Assembly (NCBI GenBank): GCA_022695795.1
Contig: MU404061.1
Location: 682,001-746,000 of the forward strand
Direction of reading: 5' to 3'
DNA: 64,000 nucleotides
DNA from: Biscogniauxia marginata
Taxonomy: Eukaryota; Ascomycota; Sordariomycetes; Xylariales; Xylariaceae
Position numbers and translations under genes: made by a program. Of the stretch, positions 33,704 to 46,581 are shown in pieces (position 1 is the first letter of the stretch; every line of letters starts with the position of its first letter). The notes beneath the pieces were generated by a model. The model was not told the origin of the DNA. It did no database searches and saw only the letters and a list, made by a program, of their open reading frames with translations.

Positions 33704-34587
33704 GAGTAAGTTATATAAGTAAATAAACCACTCGATTTCTTATATAAAATTGACTTTTTTAAAAATTTATAACTTTACACGTAAAAATCGTAAAAGTCTC
33801 GAGCCTTTTTTATTAGTTATATAGTTTTACGATTTAATTAAAAGTAAAATCGAAAAAATTAATTTTAAAAAACGTAAAAAGTGTTACGAACCCAACTTAT
33901 TAAAGGGGTTTCTTATAAGGGTGTTAAAACACGAATTATAAAGTTGTTAATAAGATGGAGAATTTAGATACAACATCACGTGACATAAATCAAAATGAAT
34001 AAAGTGATCTAAACGTATCTATTTAGCAGTGTAAAATAAATCATTATAAATAAAGTGATTTAAAGGTATTTAACATACTAGTTATAAGAAATAAAGAACA
34101 AAATAAACAAGTATAAGAAAAACGGGATTTCTTATATATTTAGTTATTTATTTTAGTTCTTTAACTATTAATTTAAAACTATAATTACTTCTTAATACTA
34201 TAATAAAAATACCTTGAAATTTCTCTAATAAACAAGACATTATAAATCTCTTAAATTAATTTTAATTCATTATTACCTTTAAATCAAGAAAACCTAATAT
34301 ATATTTATTTGTGAAGTTAGTTAACTAGAAACATATAAAGAGGTTCGTCATAAAAAGAAAACACGTTAAAATTAAAATTAAAATTAAATGCATAGATCTT
34401 TTTATGTATTTTTTTATATATTTAACTTTTATTTTTTTTAATTTTACTTTTAATTAAATCTTATAATTATATAATTAATAAAAAAGGTTTAAAACTTTTA
34501 CGATTTTTACGTGTAAAGTTATAAATTTTTAAAAAAGTCAATTTTATATAGGAAATTAAATAGCTTATTTGCTTATATGGCTTACTC
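33704..34587. repeat. Inverted-repeat element (about 148-bp arms) hosting a solo LTR
   Basis: 33704-33850 and 34440-34587 are inverted copies (GAGTAAG at the outer left end, CTTACTC at the outer right end; shared core with TTTACACGTAAAAATCG). They may be terminal inverted repeats of a small DNA transposon, or a fold-back remnant. The solo LTR 33882-34352 lies between the arms, and the E2 LTR abuts the right arm directly. No transposase trace and no outer target duplication could be checked. Confidence 0.6.
33882..34352 (+). mobile_element. Solo Gypsy LTR with AAAAG target duplication
   Basis: Starts TGTTACGAACCC and ends GGTTCGTCATA (original CA end mutated). Flanked by AAAAG at 33877-33881 and 34353-34357, a perfect 5-bp target duplication. 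No internal region, so it arose by LTR-LTR recombination. Related copies are the E3 and E5 LTRs and 60984-61348. Confidence 0.8.
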
Positions 34588-34993
34588 TGTTACGAGACTC
34601 CTAAAATGAGGAAACGCGTGCTACGCACGTGACCCCATCGAATAGGTGAATAGTGGGTGGGGCAACCTACGATTTAACTATTTACTAAATATGTGAATAA
34701 TGGGTGGGGCAATCTACGATTTAACTATTTAGTTAATTGTATAAGAGGAAAAACGAGTATAAATAGATTAGAATTTCTTTATATAATTAGTTTTTCTTTT
34801 TTTAGCTATTAATTTAAGATTATAGTTACTTTTTAATATTATAATAAAAGTACCTTGAAACCTCTTTAATAAATATAACATTATAAATTACTTGAATCAA
34901 TCTTAACCTATTATTACTTTTAAATTAAGAAAACTTAGTATGTATTTACTTGTGAAGTTAGTTAACTAAAAACATATAGGGAGATTCGTCATA
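34588..34993 (+). repeat. E2 5' LTR, with 47-bp tandem duplication
   Basis: Begins TGTTACGAGACTCC, ends TTCGTCATA. It is 47 bp longer than the 3' copy (406 against 359) because a 47-bp unit is present twice (34646-34692, 34693-34739). Confidence 0.8.
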
Positions 34994-35041
34994 TTTTAAT
35001 AGCTCCTTAATTAGTGCTTAACATTGGTTTAAGAAAGGAAG

Positions 35042-35454
35042 TGTAACGAACCTCCCTATGTGTTCCTAGTCAGCTGACTTCACAGGTGAGTATGTACTAG
35101 GTTCTCTTGATTTGCAGGTAACAATAGGTTAAAATTGGTTCAATTAATTTATAATGTTTTGTTCGTTAAAGAGGTTTTAAGGTACTCTCATTATAGTATT
35201 AAAGAGTGACTATAGTCTTAGATTGATAGCTAAGGAACTCGAATGAATAACTAGATATATAGGAAATTCCAATTTACTTATACTTGTTCTTTCTTTACAT
35301 AAACTCGTTAAATTAGTGAATCGCTTTTTGTTTACCTATAATTTACTAATTTACTTTAAATTAATAAATCGACTTTTATTTACTTATGATTTACTAATTC
35401 ATATTTTGCTTATGTGACTTGCACGTAAAAAGGGGGGACACGAAATCTGTAACA
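35042..35454 (-). repeat. E1 3' LTR (left copy)
   Basis: 413 bp, less mutated than its partner at 42105-42517; in plus-strand reading starts TGTAACGAACC and ends TGTAACA. A polypurine tract (AAAAGGAAGAATAA on the coding strand) abuts it at 35455-35470. Confidence 0.85.
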
Positions 35455-35823
35455 TTATTCTTCCTTTTCGAGGATTTTTATTTCAAAGATAAAAAAGGGT
35501 TTAAAAAAGTTTTATTTACTACTTTCTTTAAGTTTCTTAACTTCACTTCTTTTATTATGTTTCACCGTATAATTAAAACCCAAAAAAAAACTTCTAACAC
35601 TTCGCGACGTATCGAGAAAATAATAGAAAACAAGGCTGCTCTTTTAAGGTCGGTCGCTTTAAACGGGAAAAGAGAAATAGCTTATTCTTATTATAAAAAT
35701 TCTAGAAAGGAGTATGTGGTTTCCGAAGATTCAAACCGCTACCTAAAATATATTCGTTTAAACTGTACTCGTTATAACGTTTTTAGTATTTCGCGTAAAA
35801 ATGTAACTAAAATTATTAAATAG
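35419..35823 (+). pseudogene. Antisense ORF of Gypsy E1
   Basis: A 134-codon frame running opposite to gag-pol, starting inside the LTR, in the 3' part of E1. Its last 60 residues (KEYVVSEDSNRYLKYIR ... RYNVF) look like a Cys-containing motif of transposon-associated fungal proteins with Cys changed to Tyr. The sequence then continues, broken, to about 36070 with Glu/Lys/Arg-rich coiled-coil character. E4 has the same kind of coiled-coil text on its plus strand at 52300-52760, so it is a shared part of the family, not chance. Function unknown. Confidence 0.55.
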
Positions 35824-36988
35824 TTTTAAAAGGTTAAAGCAAACCTAGAAAAGGCGGATGCCGTAATTAAGGAGGCTATAAGCAAGGTAGTAGCAACTAT
35901 AAATAAAACGCGTCGTTTCCGGATATAAAAGAGCCTATAATCTAGAAAGTTATAAAGAATAATTGTTTAAGGTTTTAATTCCATTAAAGAGCTGGAGCGC
36001 GTCAAGCGCGAGGAAAAGAAACAAAGGCGTTTTATTAAAAAACTATAGCGCAAGGAGGAAAAGCGGCGTTAATTTAAACTTGCTTAAGACCTGCCTACTT
36101 TCAAGACCTACCCTTTTTCCTTTCTTAATTAATAGAATTTAGATTTTAATGTTTAAGCTTTTTTAGCTAGTTTGGATTTTAACGGTGAAAATTTTTAATT
36201 TCTTTCGTTAGGTTTTTTAAATGTTTAAGTGGTTCTTAAGTGTTTTCTTCTAATAGGTACTTTTCCCACTTGATAAAATATTATAGTTAATTATTAACTT
36301 TTCTTAAGTTTAGTATTTTTTTCACTTTATACTTATTCGGATTTTCCTTAAGTTCTAATTGTTTTTTTAGCGAGGCGTTCTTTAATATTGGTTTTAATAG
36401 TGAAATATGGAACACAAGGTATATTCTAGATCCCTTTAATAGCGAGAGTTTATAATTAACTTTTAAAATAACTTTTTTAATTTTATAAGGTTTTAATTTC
36501 TTAAATTTAAGTTTTTCACTAAGTCGTTTTATTTTAATTTAAGGCATTTTTATTGTCGCGCCTTGTTTATAACGAAGTAAATAAACCATGTTTCCTCTCT
36601 TAAGAATTAATCCCTTAATTTTCTTTTTATTATAGTATTTAATTATTCTTTCTTGGATAAACTATAGTTTTTTTTATAGCCTTACTTATATTACTTAAAT
36701 CTTTTTAAATAACACTTCTATTCGAGGAGCTACTATTATAATGCTTAATGCTTCTATAAATCCAAACGGTTTCTTGTAGACTTCTGCTTTTTAGCTATAT
36801 ACCGCCTCGTGTAGTAATAGTTTCATGTCTTTATTAATTAATGTATTATATACGACTTGGGCCATAAATAATAATTTTACTTAATTATTTATTTGCTAAT
36901 TAACATAGCTTTTAAGGTATTATTTAAGTGTTTAATTAAGCCTTTTTATTTATTTGTTTATTTAAGGATGATACGTTATAAATAACTT

Positions 36989-37186
36989 CTACTTAATCCC
37001 CATTCGTTTTATTAAGCTAATCCAAAATTTTAACGTAAACAACTTGTCTCTGTTTAAAACAACGCGTTCTAGTAACTCATGTTTATTAACGTACTCTCTT
37101 AAGAAGCTAAAAACTAACTGTTTTGCTATGCTTAATTCGTTGAATAATAAGAAGTAGGCGTATTTCGTGAGTCTGTTAACAATCAC
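36989..37186 (-). pseudogene. Gypsy integrase core fragment (E1)
   Basis: 65 residues, with VNRLTKYAYFLLFNE, LREYVNKHELLERVV and NRDKLFTLKFW: the integrase core around the first catalytic Asp and the following block. The residue before RLTKYAYF reads Asn where the family has Asp (GAC to AAC). The frame is open for only this stretch; stops flank it. Confidence 0.8.
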
Positions 37187-40100
37187 CTATATGCTGTCAT
37201 AATGTACTCCTATTATAGAATCTTTTAACTTTAAGAGTTTCACTATAAAGTCCTATATAATTATATTTTATGTTTTATTAGGTATCTAGGTTGATTATAA
37301 TAATTTATATGGTTTATATCGTGATACTTTAGCCTTATTATAAATGTTATAATTCTTTATAATTCTTTTAACTATTTATCGTATTTCTGGAAAGTCAAAT
37401 TCCTTTTGAAGTCTTTTTACCGTTTTGAAAATCCCTTAATGGCTGTGTAAAGGATGTTCATAAAATTCTTTAACGAATTCATCCTATACTCGTTTTAGTA
37501 TATATACTTTTTCTTTATATAAGAGAAATTCGTCGTTGAATCCTTGTTAAGACTATAATTGTTTTTTTTTTTAATTATAATTTTCTTTAAACTATTATTT
37601 CTAGTTTCCTATGTTGATTTATATATAAGTTAATACAATTAATCCATTATTCTATTATTTAAACATCTAAACATTTCTTTTATTAATTTTTGATTTATAA
37701 TCTCCTTTTCTACTAAGAAAATTTACTTAAATGTTTTCTTTTCCCTTAATGTATTAAATTCTGAAATTAAATTTAAACAAGAAAATCATTTAACACTCGT
37801 GTCTCTGGTTAAGCGTTTATATTATTATGAATCGTGTAAGGTTCTTATAGTTTAAATAGATATCAATAAGTTCTTTGGTTCCGTTGAGTCACGATTCTCA
37901 TTTTTCTAGTGCTTTAATAACTACTAATAATTTAGTTTAACATTATATAGTGCTTTAAATAGATACACAATTAGGTACTATTTCCTATTATTTTCTAGCT
38001 GCTCTAGAACTGCTTTAATAGCGAAATTTAAGGCGTTTATCCTTAATTATTTCTTTTTATTTTCGTTTAAAAGTTTACATATAACCTCGCTAGTTACAAC
38101 TTCCTTTAGCTACTAAAAAGCCTATTTAGCTTCTTTAATAAAATAAAAAGCCTCTCTTGTTTTTACTAAAATAATTAATTCTATTAATAGTTTGGCGATA
38201 CGCCCGAAATTCTTAATAAGTTGTTTAACATAGTTAATAAAGCCAAAAAATACACATACGTTTATGACATTCTTAGGTTCTAACTAATCCTTAACTGCTA
38301 TTATTTTTCCTTTTTAAATATAAATTTCTCCTAGATTTATTGTAAACCTTAAATAATTTAGTTTTTTAATATGCTATTCGCTTTTAGTTAAATAAACGAG
38401 TAAGTTTACTTTTTCTAGGGCTTTTAACATTTGCTTTACATGTTTTTTATGTTCTTTCTCGTTTTTTAAGTAAATCAATATATTATTCAAATAAACAAAT
38501 ATAAATTTATCTAGAAACCTACGAAAAACTATTATAATTATATGTTAAAATATAGCGGGCATATTAATAAGTCTAAATGGTATAACTTTGTACTTATAAT
38601 ATCTATATATTATTCGTATCTTTTAGCTATTCTAATTATATAATATTCATTGTGAAGGTTTAATATTATAAAGATTTAAGCCTTGCTAATTTATCCTCTC
38701 ATGAATTTCATTAATAGTAATAAATACCCGTTTTTCTTGGTTATTTTATTAAGGTGTCGATAATCAATTACTCGTTTTTATACTAAGTTTCCTTTTTTAT
38801 TGACATGTTATTTCCCGTTTTTATCAACTTTAGGTACCATAATTACTAGGTATCCTAATAAGGATTTAAATTCTTGAATATATCCTTTATCGAGATCCTC
38901 TTAAATTCCCTTTTATAGTGCTCTTTATTTTTCTTGATTTATAAGATACATTAAAAACAATTTTAACTATTTTCCTTCTTTAAAGTAAATTTAATAGTCC
39001 CATTAACTATATTCTAATAATTCTTTCTTTATTTTATCTCTAAATAATTTATAAAAATAGAGGTACTTACGTGGTACTCTTTTCGTTAAATCTTCAAGTT
39101 TAGTTACTTAAATTATATAAATAATATATTTCGTTTTTATATTCGTTTCTTTAGGGTTACTTACAATACTTATTTCGTAACCCGTAATGGTTAACTCCTC
39201 CTATTTCTAATCTTAATAAAGCGTGTTTATCTCGAAATTTATTTATAAATTACTTTTTCTAAGCCAATTCATTCTTAAAATCATATCGTGATTTAATATA
39301 TATATAATATTAAAAATAACTTATTTAAAATGTCTTTAAATAGTTACTAAGAAAGAAATTATTTCTTTTAATACTTTACTATTCTTATAACTAAATATAT
39401 TTCTCTTAAAGTTTTATAGCTTATATAGACTTTATTTATATACCCATAATATTTTATCTTTTTAAGCTACCTTTATTAAAACATAATTTTTATTTACTCC
39501 TAAATTTATTAAGGCTTTATATTTTCTTTCATTATACCTAACTCTAGTTATAATAATATTATTAAATCCTAACTAGACTTCATATAAGGACTTATTATTC
39601 ATAGCTTCTCGCTGCCTTACTAGCGAGAGCCTTTACCGTTTTTTGGTTTTCCACGTCTCTTCCCTTTTGGTTTTTTTTTAATTGTTATAACCTGGATGTC
39701 CTTCTATTTTTAAGCTTTTATAGAAACGTGTTTCTAGTAATCATTACTTAAATAATCTCTCTAATTACCCTTTACGTAATAAGAAGTAAAAAGTTTATTC
39801 TTTATATAGAATTTTACATATTAAAACTTCAATTCTTTTTCGAGAGCCTTTTTATAACCTAAATCCGTTCTATTAACTCGGAATTTCTTAAAGTTCTAAA
39901 TTATTCTTAAATAAAAGGAGTAATTATTAAGTCTATTTATTAGGGGTATCTCAATATTTCCCCTTAAGTTTATATTAATTTCTAAGAGTTTCCCCCTTTT
40001 TTTAAGGTATGCCTTAATAATTCGTTTATAGCCTCGTTTAGTCGCACGTGTTTTTACTTGCTGTTTTATTAAGTGTTTCCCTATAAAGTCAAATAAATTA

Positions 40101-42104
40101 ATATTATATTTATTTTATTTTTCGAGCCATTATAAAAAATGTAATCCCTTTTATAATTCCTATAATTCTTTCTTTATCTCGTTTTCTTCGAAACTTACCC
40201 CGAGCAAGTCATATATATCGCATAGTACCAAGATATAACATATATAGCCTTTAACTATTACTTCGTAACTTCTTTTAAAGCTTAAATAAAGATAATATGT
40301 TTTAAAGTAATATAACCATTATAAAGTGTTATTATAAATACACTTATTTTCTTCCGTGTCGTCATTCTCTAGTTTTTAAGAATAGTAACCAGCTCCATTT
40401 TTAAAACTTTTATATATTTAATAAACGTCGTTAATATAAAAGCTCCAATATAACGATATATATTCCCTTAAACTCTAATAAACATTATAATTATTATTTA
40501 TATAAAGCCTCTAGTTCAAGCTATTATACTGGCTCTTCCCCTAATAAGTTTCGCATTTGTCGTTTTTATAATGGCTCTAATATAAATCACCATAGTTTAA
40601 CTTAATTCCTAAGTCATATCTTAACTTATAATTATTACATATATATAATAATTCGCTTTTGTTATATCTTTATTTAACTTGTTTTAATATAAAATATTTT
40701 AAATATAAGTAGTCATTTTCTAAGTAGTCTTTATAATTAACTTAATAAAATCCATAAACGCTTTTTATAAAGGTTTCTTCGATCTTTTCTACCTTAATAA
40801 TACCGATAATAAATACTTAATTTATTTTTTCGTTATTTTCAAATTAAACCCTTACTTCGGCGACTCTTTTCTTAAATTAAAGAATCCCTTCTATTCTTAA
40901 TTCCTGTTTCTTAAGACTTCGGCATTCGTTTTTATAATGTCCTTTCTTTTTACAATTAAAACACTTAATAGTTAATTTATCTCGTTTCTTTTATTCCTTT
41001 TAAACAACGTTAATTTCAATAGGATTTAACTTTATTCCCATGCCTTTTCTGGTTTTAGCACTACTTCTGTAATTTCCTTCCTTCAGCTAATCGCCATTCC
41101 TTCGTTATACCGTCTTTTTCTTTTCAAAGTACCGTTCAAAGTTCTCATTATTAATAGCAATTACCGTTATAACGTAATCATTAAACTTCCCTAAGTTCCT
41201 TTCTTTATACAGGTTTATTTTATATAACTCATCCTTCACATAATCCTTTAACTCTTAATAAAACAAGTAATACAAGCTTTTAATAAATAGTTATAACTAA
41301 CTTACGAGTTTTTTAAACTTAACAACGTAATTTAAAGCCTTTTTATCTTATCGTAATTTATAAAGTCGAATTTTAACCTATTACTTAAGAATTAAATTAC
41401 TAAATATAAACTTAAGTTATTTTTCAAATTCCTTATAATTTTTAAAGACTTTCTTTATATCTTTCTAGGCGTTTGATCCATTTTCTAAATAATCCTTTAA
41501 CACTAATTAAAACCAGGTCAAGGCGATTCCAGCAAAGAGCTAGAACACCATAAAAACCTTTTATTTTTTAATAATAATCATTTTATAATAGAACTATAAA
41601 TAAGTTCCAACTTAAATCAAAAATCCTTCTAAATCGCTTAACCTATTATATCTACTAAGTGTAATTAGTTTAAAACCCTTTATATCAAGGGTTATCATAT
41701 TATTGTCGTTGTCTAAATTGTTAAGGTCACTATCGTTTAAAGGTAATTACTTATCTCTAAAAGGTTAGGGTTATCTTACTTATTTATCTTCTTCTTTAAA
41801 CATTTCTTCCTCCCTCTCTTCTTCTTCCTTAAATGCTTCTTCTTACTGATCTTTCAAGATGTCCTCTTATAACTCTTTTTTAATTACAACTATAATAAAC
41901 TTTTATATTAATTCTTTTAAACCTTTTAATTATATCGTAAAAAGACTTAAAACCTTCGTTTAAAAGCTTATTAACTATTATTCTTTTACTTGTTTCTTTT
42001 CTTGCTACCCTCTAGTCTTAAGAGGCATGTTTATCCTAGAACTATTCAATTAAAAGTCCCTCCTCCTAAACCACTATTAAGCATTAATCAAGAAGCTATC
42101 AAAA

Positions 42105-42517
42105 TGTAACGAACCTCCCTATATATTCCTAATTAATTAACTTCACAAATAAATACGTACTAAGTTCTCTTAATTTACAAGTAACAATAAATTAAAATTA
42201 ATTCAATTAATTCACAATATTTTATTCGTTAAAGAGGTTTTAAGATACTCTTATTATAATATTAAAAAGTAACTATAATCTTAAATTAATAGCTAAAGAA
42301 CTCGAATAAATAACTAAATACATAGGAAATTCCAATTTACTTATACTTGTTCTTTCTTTATATAAACTCGTTAAATTAGTGAATCGCTTTTTGTTTACCT
42401 ATAATTTACTAATTTACTTTAAATTAATAAATCGACTTTTATTTACTTATGATTTATTAATTCATATTTTGCTCACGTGACCTGCACGCAAGGGGGGGGG
42501 ACACGAGATCTATAACA
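42105..42517 (-). repeat. E1 5' LTR (right copy)
   Basis: 413 bp, same length as 35042-35454, more heavily changed (G to A and C to T on the plus strand). Contains a run of nine G at 42492-42500. Followed by the AGAAG duplication. Confidence 0.85.
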
Positions 42518-45500
42518 AGAAGGGACTTTTAATTAAATCGTTTTAAGATAAGTATGCCCCTTAAAACTAAAGGGTAATAAAAAAAGAAATAAATAAAAGA
42601 ATAATAATTAATAAGCTTTTAAATAAAAACTTTAAGTCTTTTTACAATATAATTAAAAGGTTTAAAAGAATCAATATAAAAGTTTATTATAATTATAGTT
42701 AAAAAGGAGTTATAAAAGGACATATTAAAAGATCAACAAGAAGAAGCATTTAAGGAAGAAGAAAAGGAGGAAGAAAAAATACTTAAAGAATAAACAAGAC
42801 AACCCCTACCTCCTAGAAATAAGTAACTACCTTTAAACGATAACGACCTTAACGATTTAAACGACAAAGATAATATGACAACCCTCGACGTAAAGGGTTT
42901 TAAATTAATTATACTTAGTAGATATAATGGGTTAAGCGATTTAAAGGGATTTCTAATTTAAGTTGGAACCTATTTATAGTTCTATTATAAAACGATTACT
43001 ATTAAGGAATAAAAGGTTTTCACGGTATTCCAGCTCCTTGCTAAAACCGTTTTAACCTGGTTTTAATTAATATTAAAAAACTATCTAAAAAACGGATTAA
43101 ACGCCTAAGAAAACACAAAAAAAGTCTTCAAGAATTATAAAGAGTTTAAAAAACAATTTAAGTTTATATTCGGCAATTTAATCCTTAAATAATAAGCCGA
43201 AGCTCGATTTTATAAATTATAACAAAATAAGAAGGCTTTAAATTACGCCGTTAAGTTCAAGAAACTCATAAACTAATTATAACTACCTATTAAAAGCCTA
43301 TATTACTTATTTTATTAAGAATTAAAAAACCATATAAAAAATAAGTTATATAAAATAAACCTATACAAAGAAAGGAACCTAAAAAAATTCAATAACTACA
43401 TCATAATAGCAATTACCATCGATAACGAGAACTTCGAACGGTACCTTAAAAAGAAAAAAACGGTATAACGAAAGAATAGCGATCAGTTAAAAAGAAGAAA
43501 TCACAAAAGCGGTACCAAAACCAAGAAAGGCACTAGAACCAAGTCAAACCCCATTAAAATTAACGTTATTTAAAAAAAACAAAAAAAAACGAAACAAATT
43601 AACTATTAAATGTTTTAATTACAAAAAGAAAAAACATTATAAAAACAAATACCGAAATCTTAAAAAACAAGAACTAAGAATAAAAAGGATTCCTTAACCC
43701 GAGAAAAGAGTCATTAAAATAAGAGTTTAATTCGAAAATAACAAAGAAATAAACTAAGTATTTACTATTAACACTATTAAAGCAGAAAAAATTAAGAAGG
43801 CCCCTATAAAAAAAGTTTATAAATTTTATTAAGTTAACTATAAAAACTATCTAGAAAATAACCACTTATATTTAAAATATCTCACACTAAAACAAGCTAA
43901 ATAAGGATATAACAAAAGCGAACTACTATACAAATACGATAATTATAAGCTAGAATACAACTTAGGAATTAAATTAAACCATGATGATTTACATTAAAGC
44001 CACTACAAAAACGATAAATACGAAATCCACTAAAGAAAAAGCCAATATAATAACTTAAACTAGAGGTTTTACACAAATAATAATTATAATACCTATTAAA
44101 GCTTAAAAAAACATATATTATTACATTAAAGCTTTTACATTAACGACGCTTATTAAATACATAAAAACTTTAAGGATAAAACCGGTTATTATCCTTAAGA
44201 ACTAAAAAGTAACGACACAAAAGAAAATAAGTATATTTATAATAACACCTCATAATGGCTATATTACCTTAAAGTATGTTATTTTTACTTAAGCTTCGAA
44301 AAAAGCTACGAAACAATGGTTAAAGGTTATATATATTACATCTTAATACTATGCGACATACATGATATGTTTAAAGCAGGTTTCGAAAAAAACGAAATTA
44401 AAAAAGAATTATAAGAATTATAAAAAGGATTATATTTTTTATAATGACTTAAAAAACGAACTAAATATAATATTAATTTATTTAGCTTTATAAGGAAACA
44501 CTTAATAAAATAGTAAGTAAAAACATGTATAATTAAATAAGGCTATAAACGAATTATTAAAGCATACCTCAAAAAAGGAGAAAAACTTCCGGAAATCAAT
44601 ATAAACCTAAAGAAAGACATCGAAATACCCCTAGTAAATAAACTTAATAATTATTCATTTTATTTAAGGATAATCTAGAACTTCAAGAAATTCCGAGTTA
44701 ATAGAATAAACTTGAATTACAAAAAGGCCCTTAAAGAAAAATTGAAGTTTTAATATATAAGGTTCTATATAAAGGATAAACCTCTCACCCTTTACTACGT
44801 AAAGGGAAATTAAAGAGATTATTTAAGTAATAATTACTGGAAATACGCTTTTATAAAAGCTTAAGAATAAAAGGATATTTAGGTTATAACAATTAAAAGA
44901 AAACTAAAAAAAAAGGGACGTGAAAAACCAAAAAACGGTAAAGGCTCTTATTAGTAAGGCAACGAGAAGTTATAAATAGCAAGTCCTTATATAAAGTCTA
45001 GTTAAAACTTAATAATACTATTATAACTAAAATTAAGTATAATAAAAAGGAATATAAAGCCTTAATAGATTTAGGAATAAATAAAAGTTATATTTTAGTA
45101 AAAGTAGCTTAGGAAAATAGAATATCATAAGTATATAAACAAAATCTATATAAGTTATAAAACTTTAAAGGAAATATATTTAATTATAAAAATGATAAGG
45201 TATTAAAAGAAATAATTCCTTTCTTAGTAACTATTTAAAAACATCTTAAATAAGTTATCCTTAACATTATATATATATTAAATTACGATATAATCTTAAG
45301 AATGAATTAACTTAAAAAAAGTAATTCATAAATAAATTTCGAGATAAATACGCTTTATTAAGATTAAAAACAAGAGGAGTTAACCATTACGGGTTACGAA
45401 ATAAGTACCGCAAGTAACTCTAGAAAAACGGATATAAAAACGAAACATATCGCCTATATAATTTAAGTAACTAAGCCTAAAAATCTAACGAAAAGAGTAC

Positions 45501-46222
45501 CGCGTAAGTACCTTCGTTTCTATAAATTATTTAAAAATAAAATAAAGAAAGAATTATTAAAACATAGTTAATAAGATTACTAAATTCATTTTAAAGAAAA
45601 AAAACAACCAAAATTATTTTTAGTATATCTTATAAATTAGGAAAAATAAAGAGCATTATAAAAGGGAATCTAGGAGGATCTCGATAAAAGATATATTCGA
45701 GAATTTGAATTCTCGTTAAGATACCTAGCAATTATGGTATTTAAAGTCGATAAAAACGGGAAATAATATGTCGATAAAAAAGGAAACCTAGTGTGGTAAT
45801 AAGTGATCGACTACCGACACTTTAATAAAATAACTAAGAAAAACGGGTATTCGTTATTACTAATAAAACTTATAAAAGGATAAATTAGTAAAGCCTAAAT
45901 CTTTATAGCACTAAATCTTCGCGATAAATATTATATAATTAAAATCTTTCGAAGCAATATAATCTTTTTTATTACGCTCGTAATAAAAACAAACCATCTT
46001 TTTCTTATTATGAAAAGTAATAAAGTTTAAAAAAGCTACCCTGTTCTTAGTTTGTTTCTCAGTTTAACGCGAGATGTTAGAATTTTCTTTATAAAATTTT
46101 ATTATACGATAAGACATTATAAACTAAGTTAAAAAAGGCTTAAACCTCTTAATAAATCAAAAAAGAGGTTAGTTAATACTCTTTTCATCTTTGGGACAAA
46201 GATTCTCAAAGGGGAAGAATAA

Positions 46223-46581
46223 TGTTACAAGACTCCTAAAATGAAGAAACGCGTATTACGCACGTGACCCCATCGAATAAGTAAATAATAGGTAAAACAA
46301 CTTATAATTCAATTATTTAATTAATTATATAAAAGGAAAAACGAGTATAAATAAATTAGAATTTCCTTATATAATTAATCTTTCCCTTTTTAGCTATTAA
46401 TTTAAGACTATAGTCACTCTTTAATACTATAATAAGAGTACCTTGAAACCTCTTTAATGAACATAACATTATAAATCACTTAAACCAATTTTAATCCACT
46501 ATTACCTTTAAATCAAGAAAACCTAGTACGTACTCACCTGTGAAGTCAGCTGACTAGGAACACACAGGGAGGTTCGTCACA
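46223..46581 (+). repeat. E2 3' LTR, least mutated LTR in the block
   Basis: Begins TGTTACAAGACTCC and ends GGTTCGTCACA with a normal TG..CA border. Its last 100 bp keep G/C almost intact (TCACCTGTGAAGTCAGCTG). Confidence 0.8.

Larger units (their letters stand above)
35042..42517 (-). mobile_element. Gypsy element E1, full length, RIP-inactivated
   Basis: 7,476 bp with 413-bp LTRs at 35042-35454 and 42105-42517, flanked by GGAAG (35037-35041) and AGAAG (42518-42522), a 5-bp duplication with one G-to-A change. Coding strand is minus. In order from the right: Gag with a CCHC zinc knuckle CFNCKKKGHYKNEC (40963-40922), protease region, RT with VIDYRHLNKITK (about 38790-38740) and YLNNILIY where the family has YxDD (about 38500-38470), RNase H, and integrase (36989-37186). 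The order Gag-PR-RT-RH-IN is that of Ty3/Gypsy (Metaviridae). Asp-to-Asn changes in the RT and integrase sites show it is dead. It lies in the 5' leader of E2. Confidence 0.88.
34588..46581 (+). mobile_element. Gypsy element E2, interrupted by E1, internally deleted
   Basis: Plus orientation. 5' LTR 34588-34993, leader to 35041, then E1 inserted, then leader/gag/pol 42518-46222 and 3' LTR 46223-46581. The leader halves on either side of E1 join into the same sequence seen in E1's own leader. Gag is followed by protease/RT text up to the VIDYRH block at about 45790, after which the rest of RT, RNase H and integrase is deleted and the sequence jumps to the 3' end with a purine tract (AAAGGGGAAGAATAA) before TGTTACAAG. 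All frames are broken by RIP-type stops. Confidence 0.8.
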
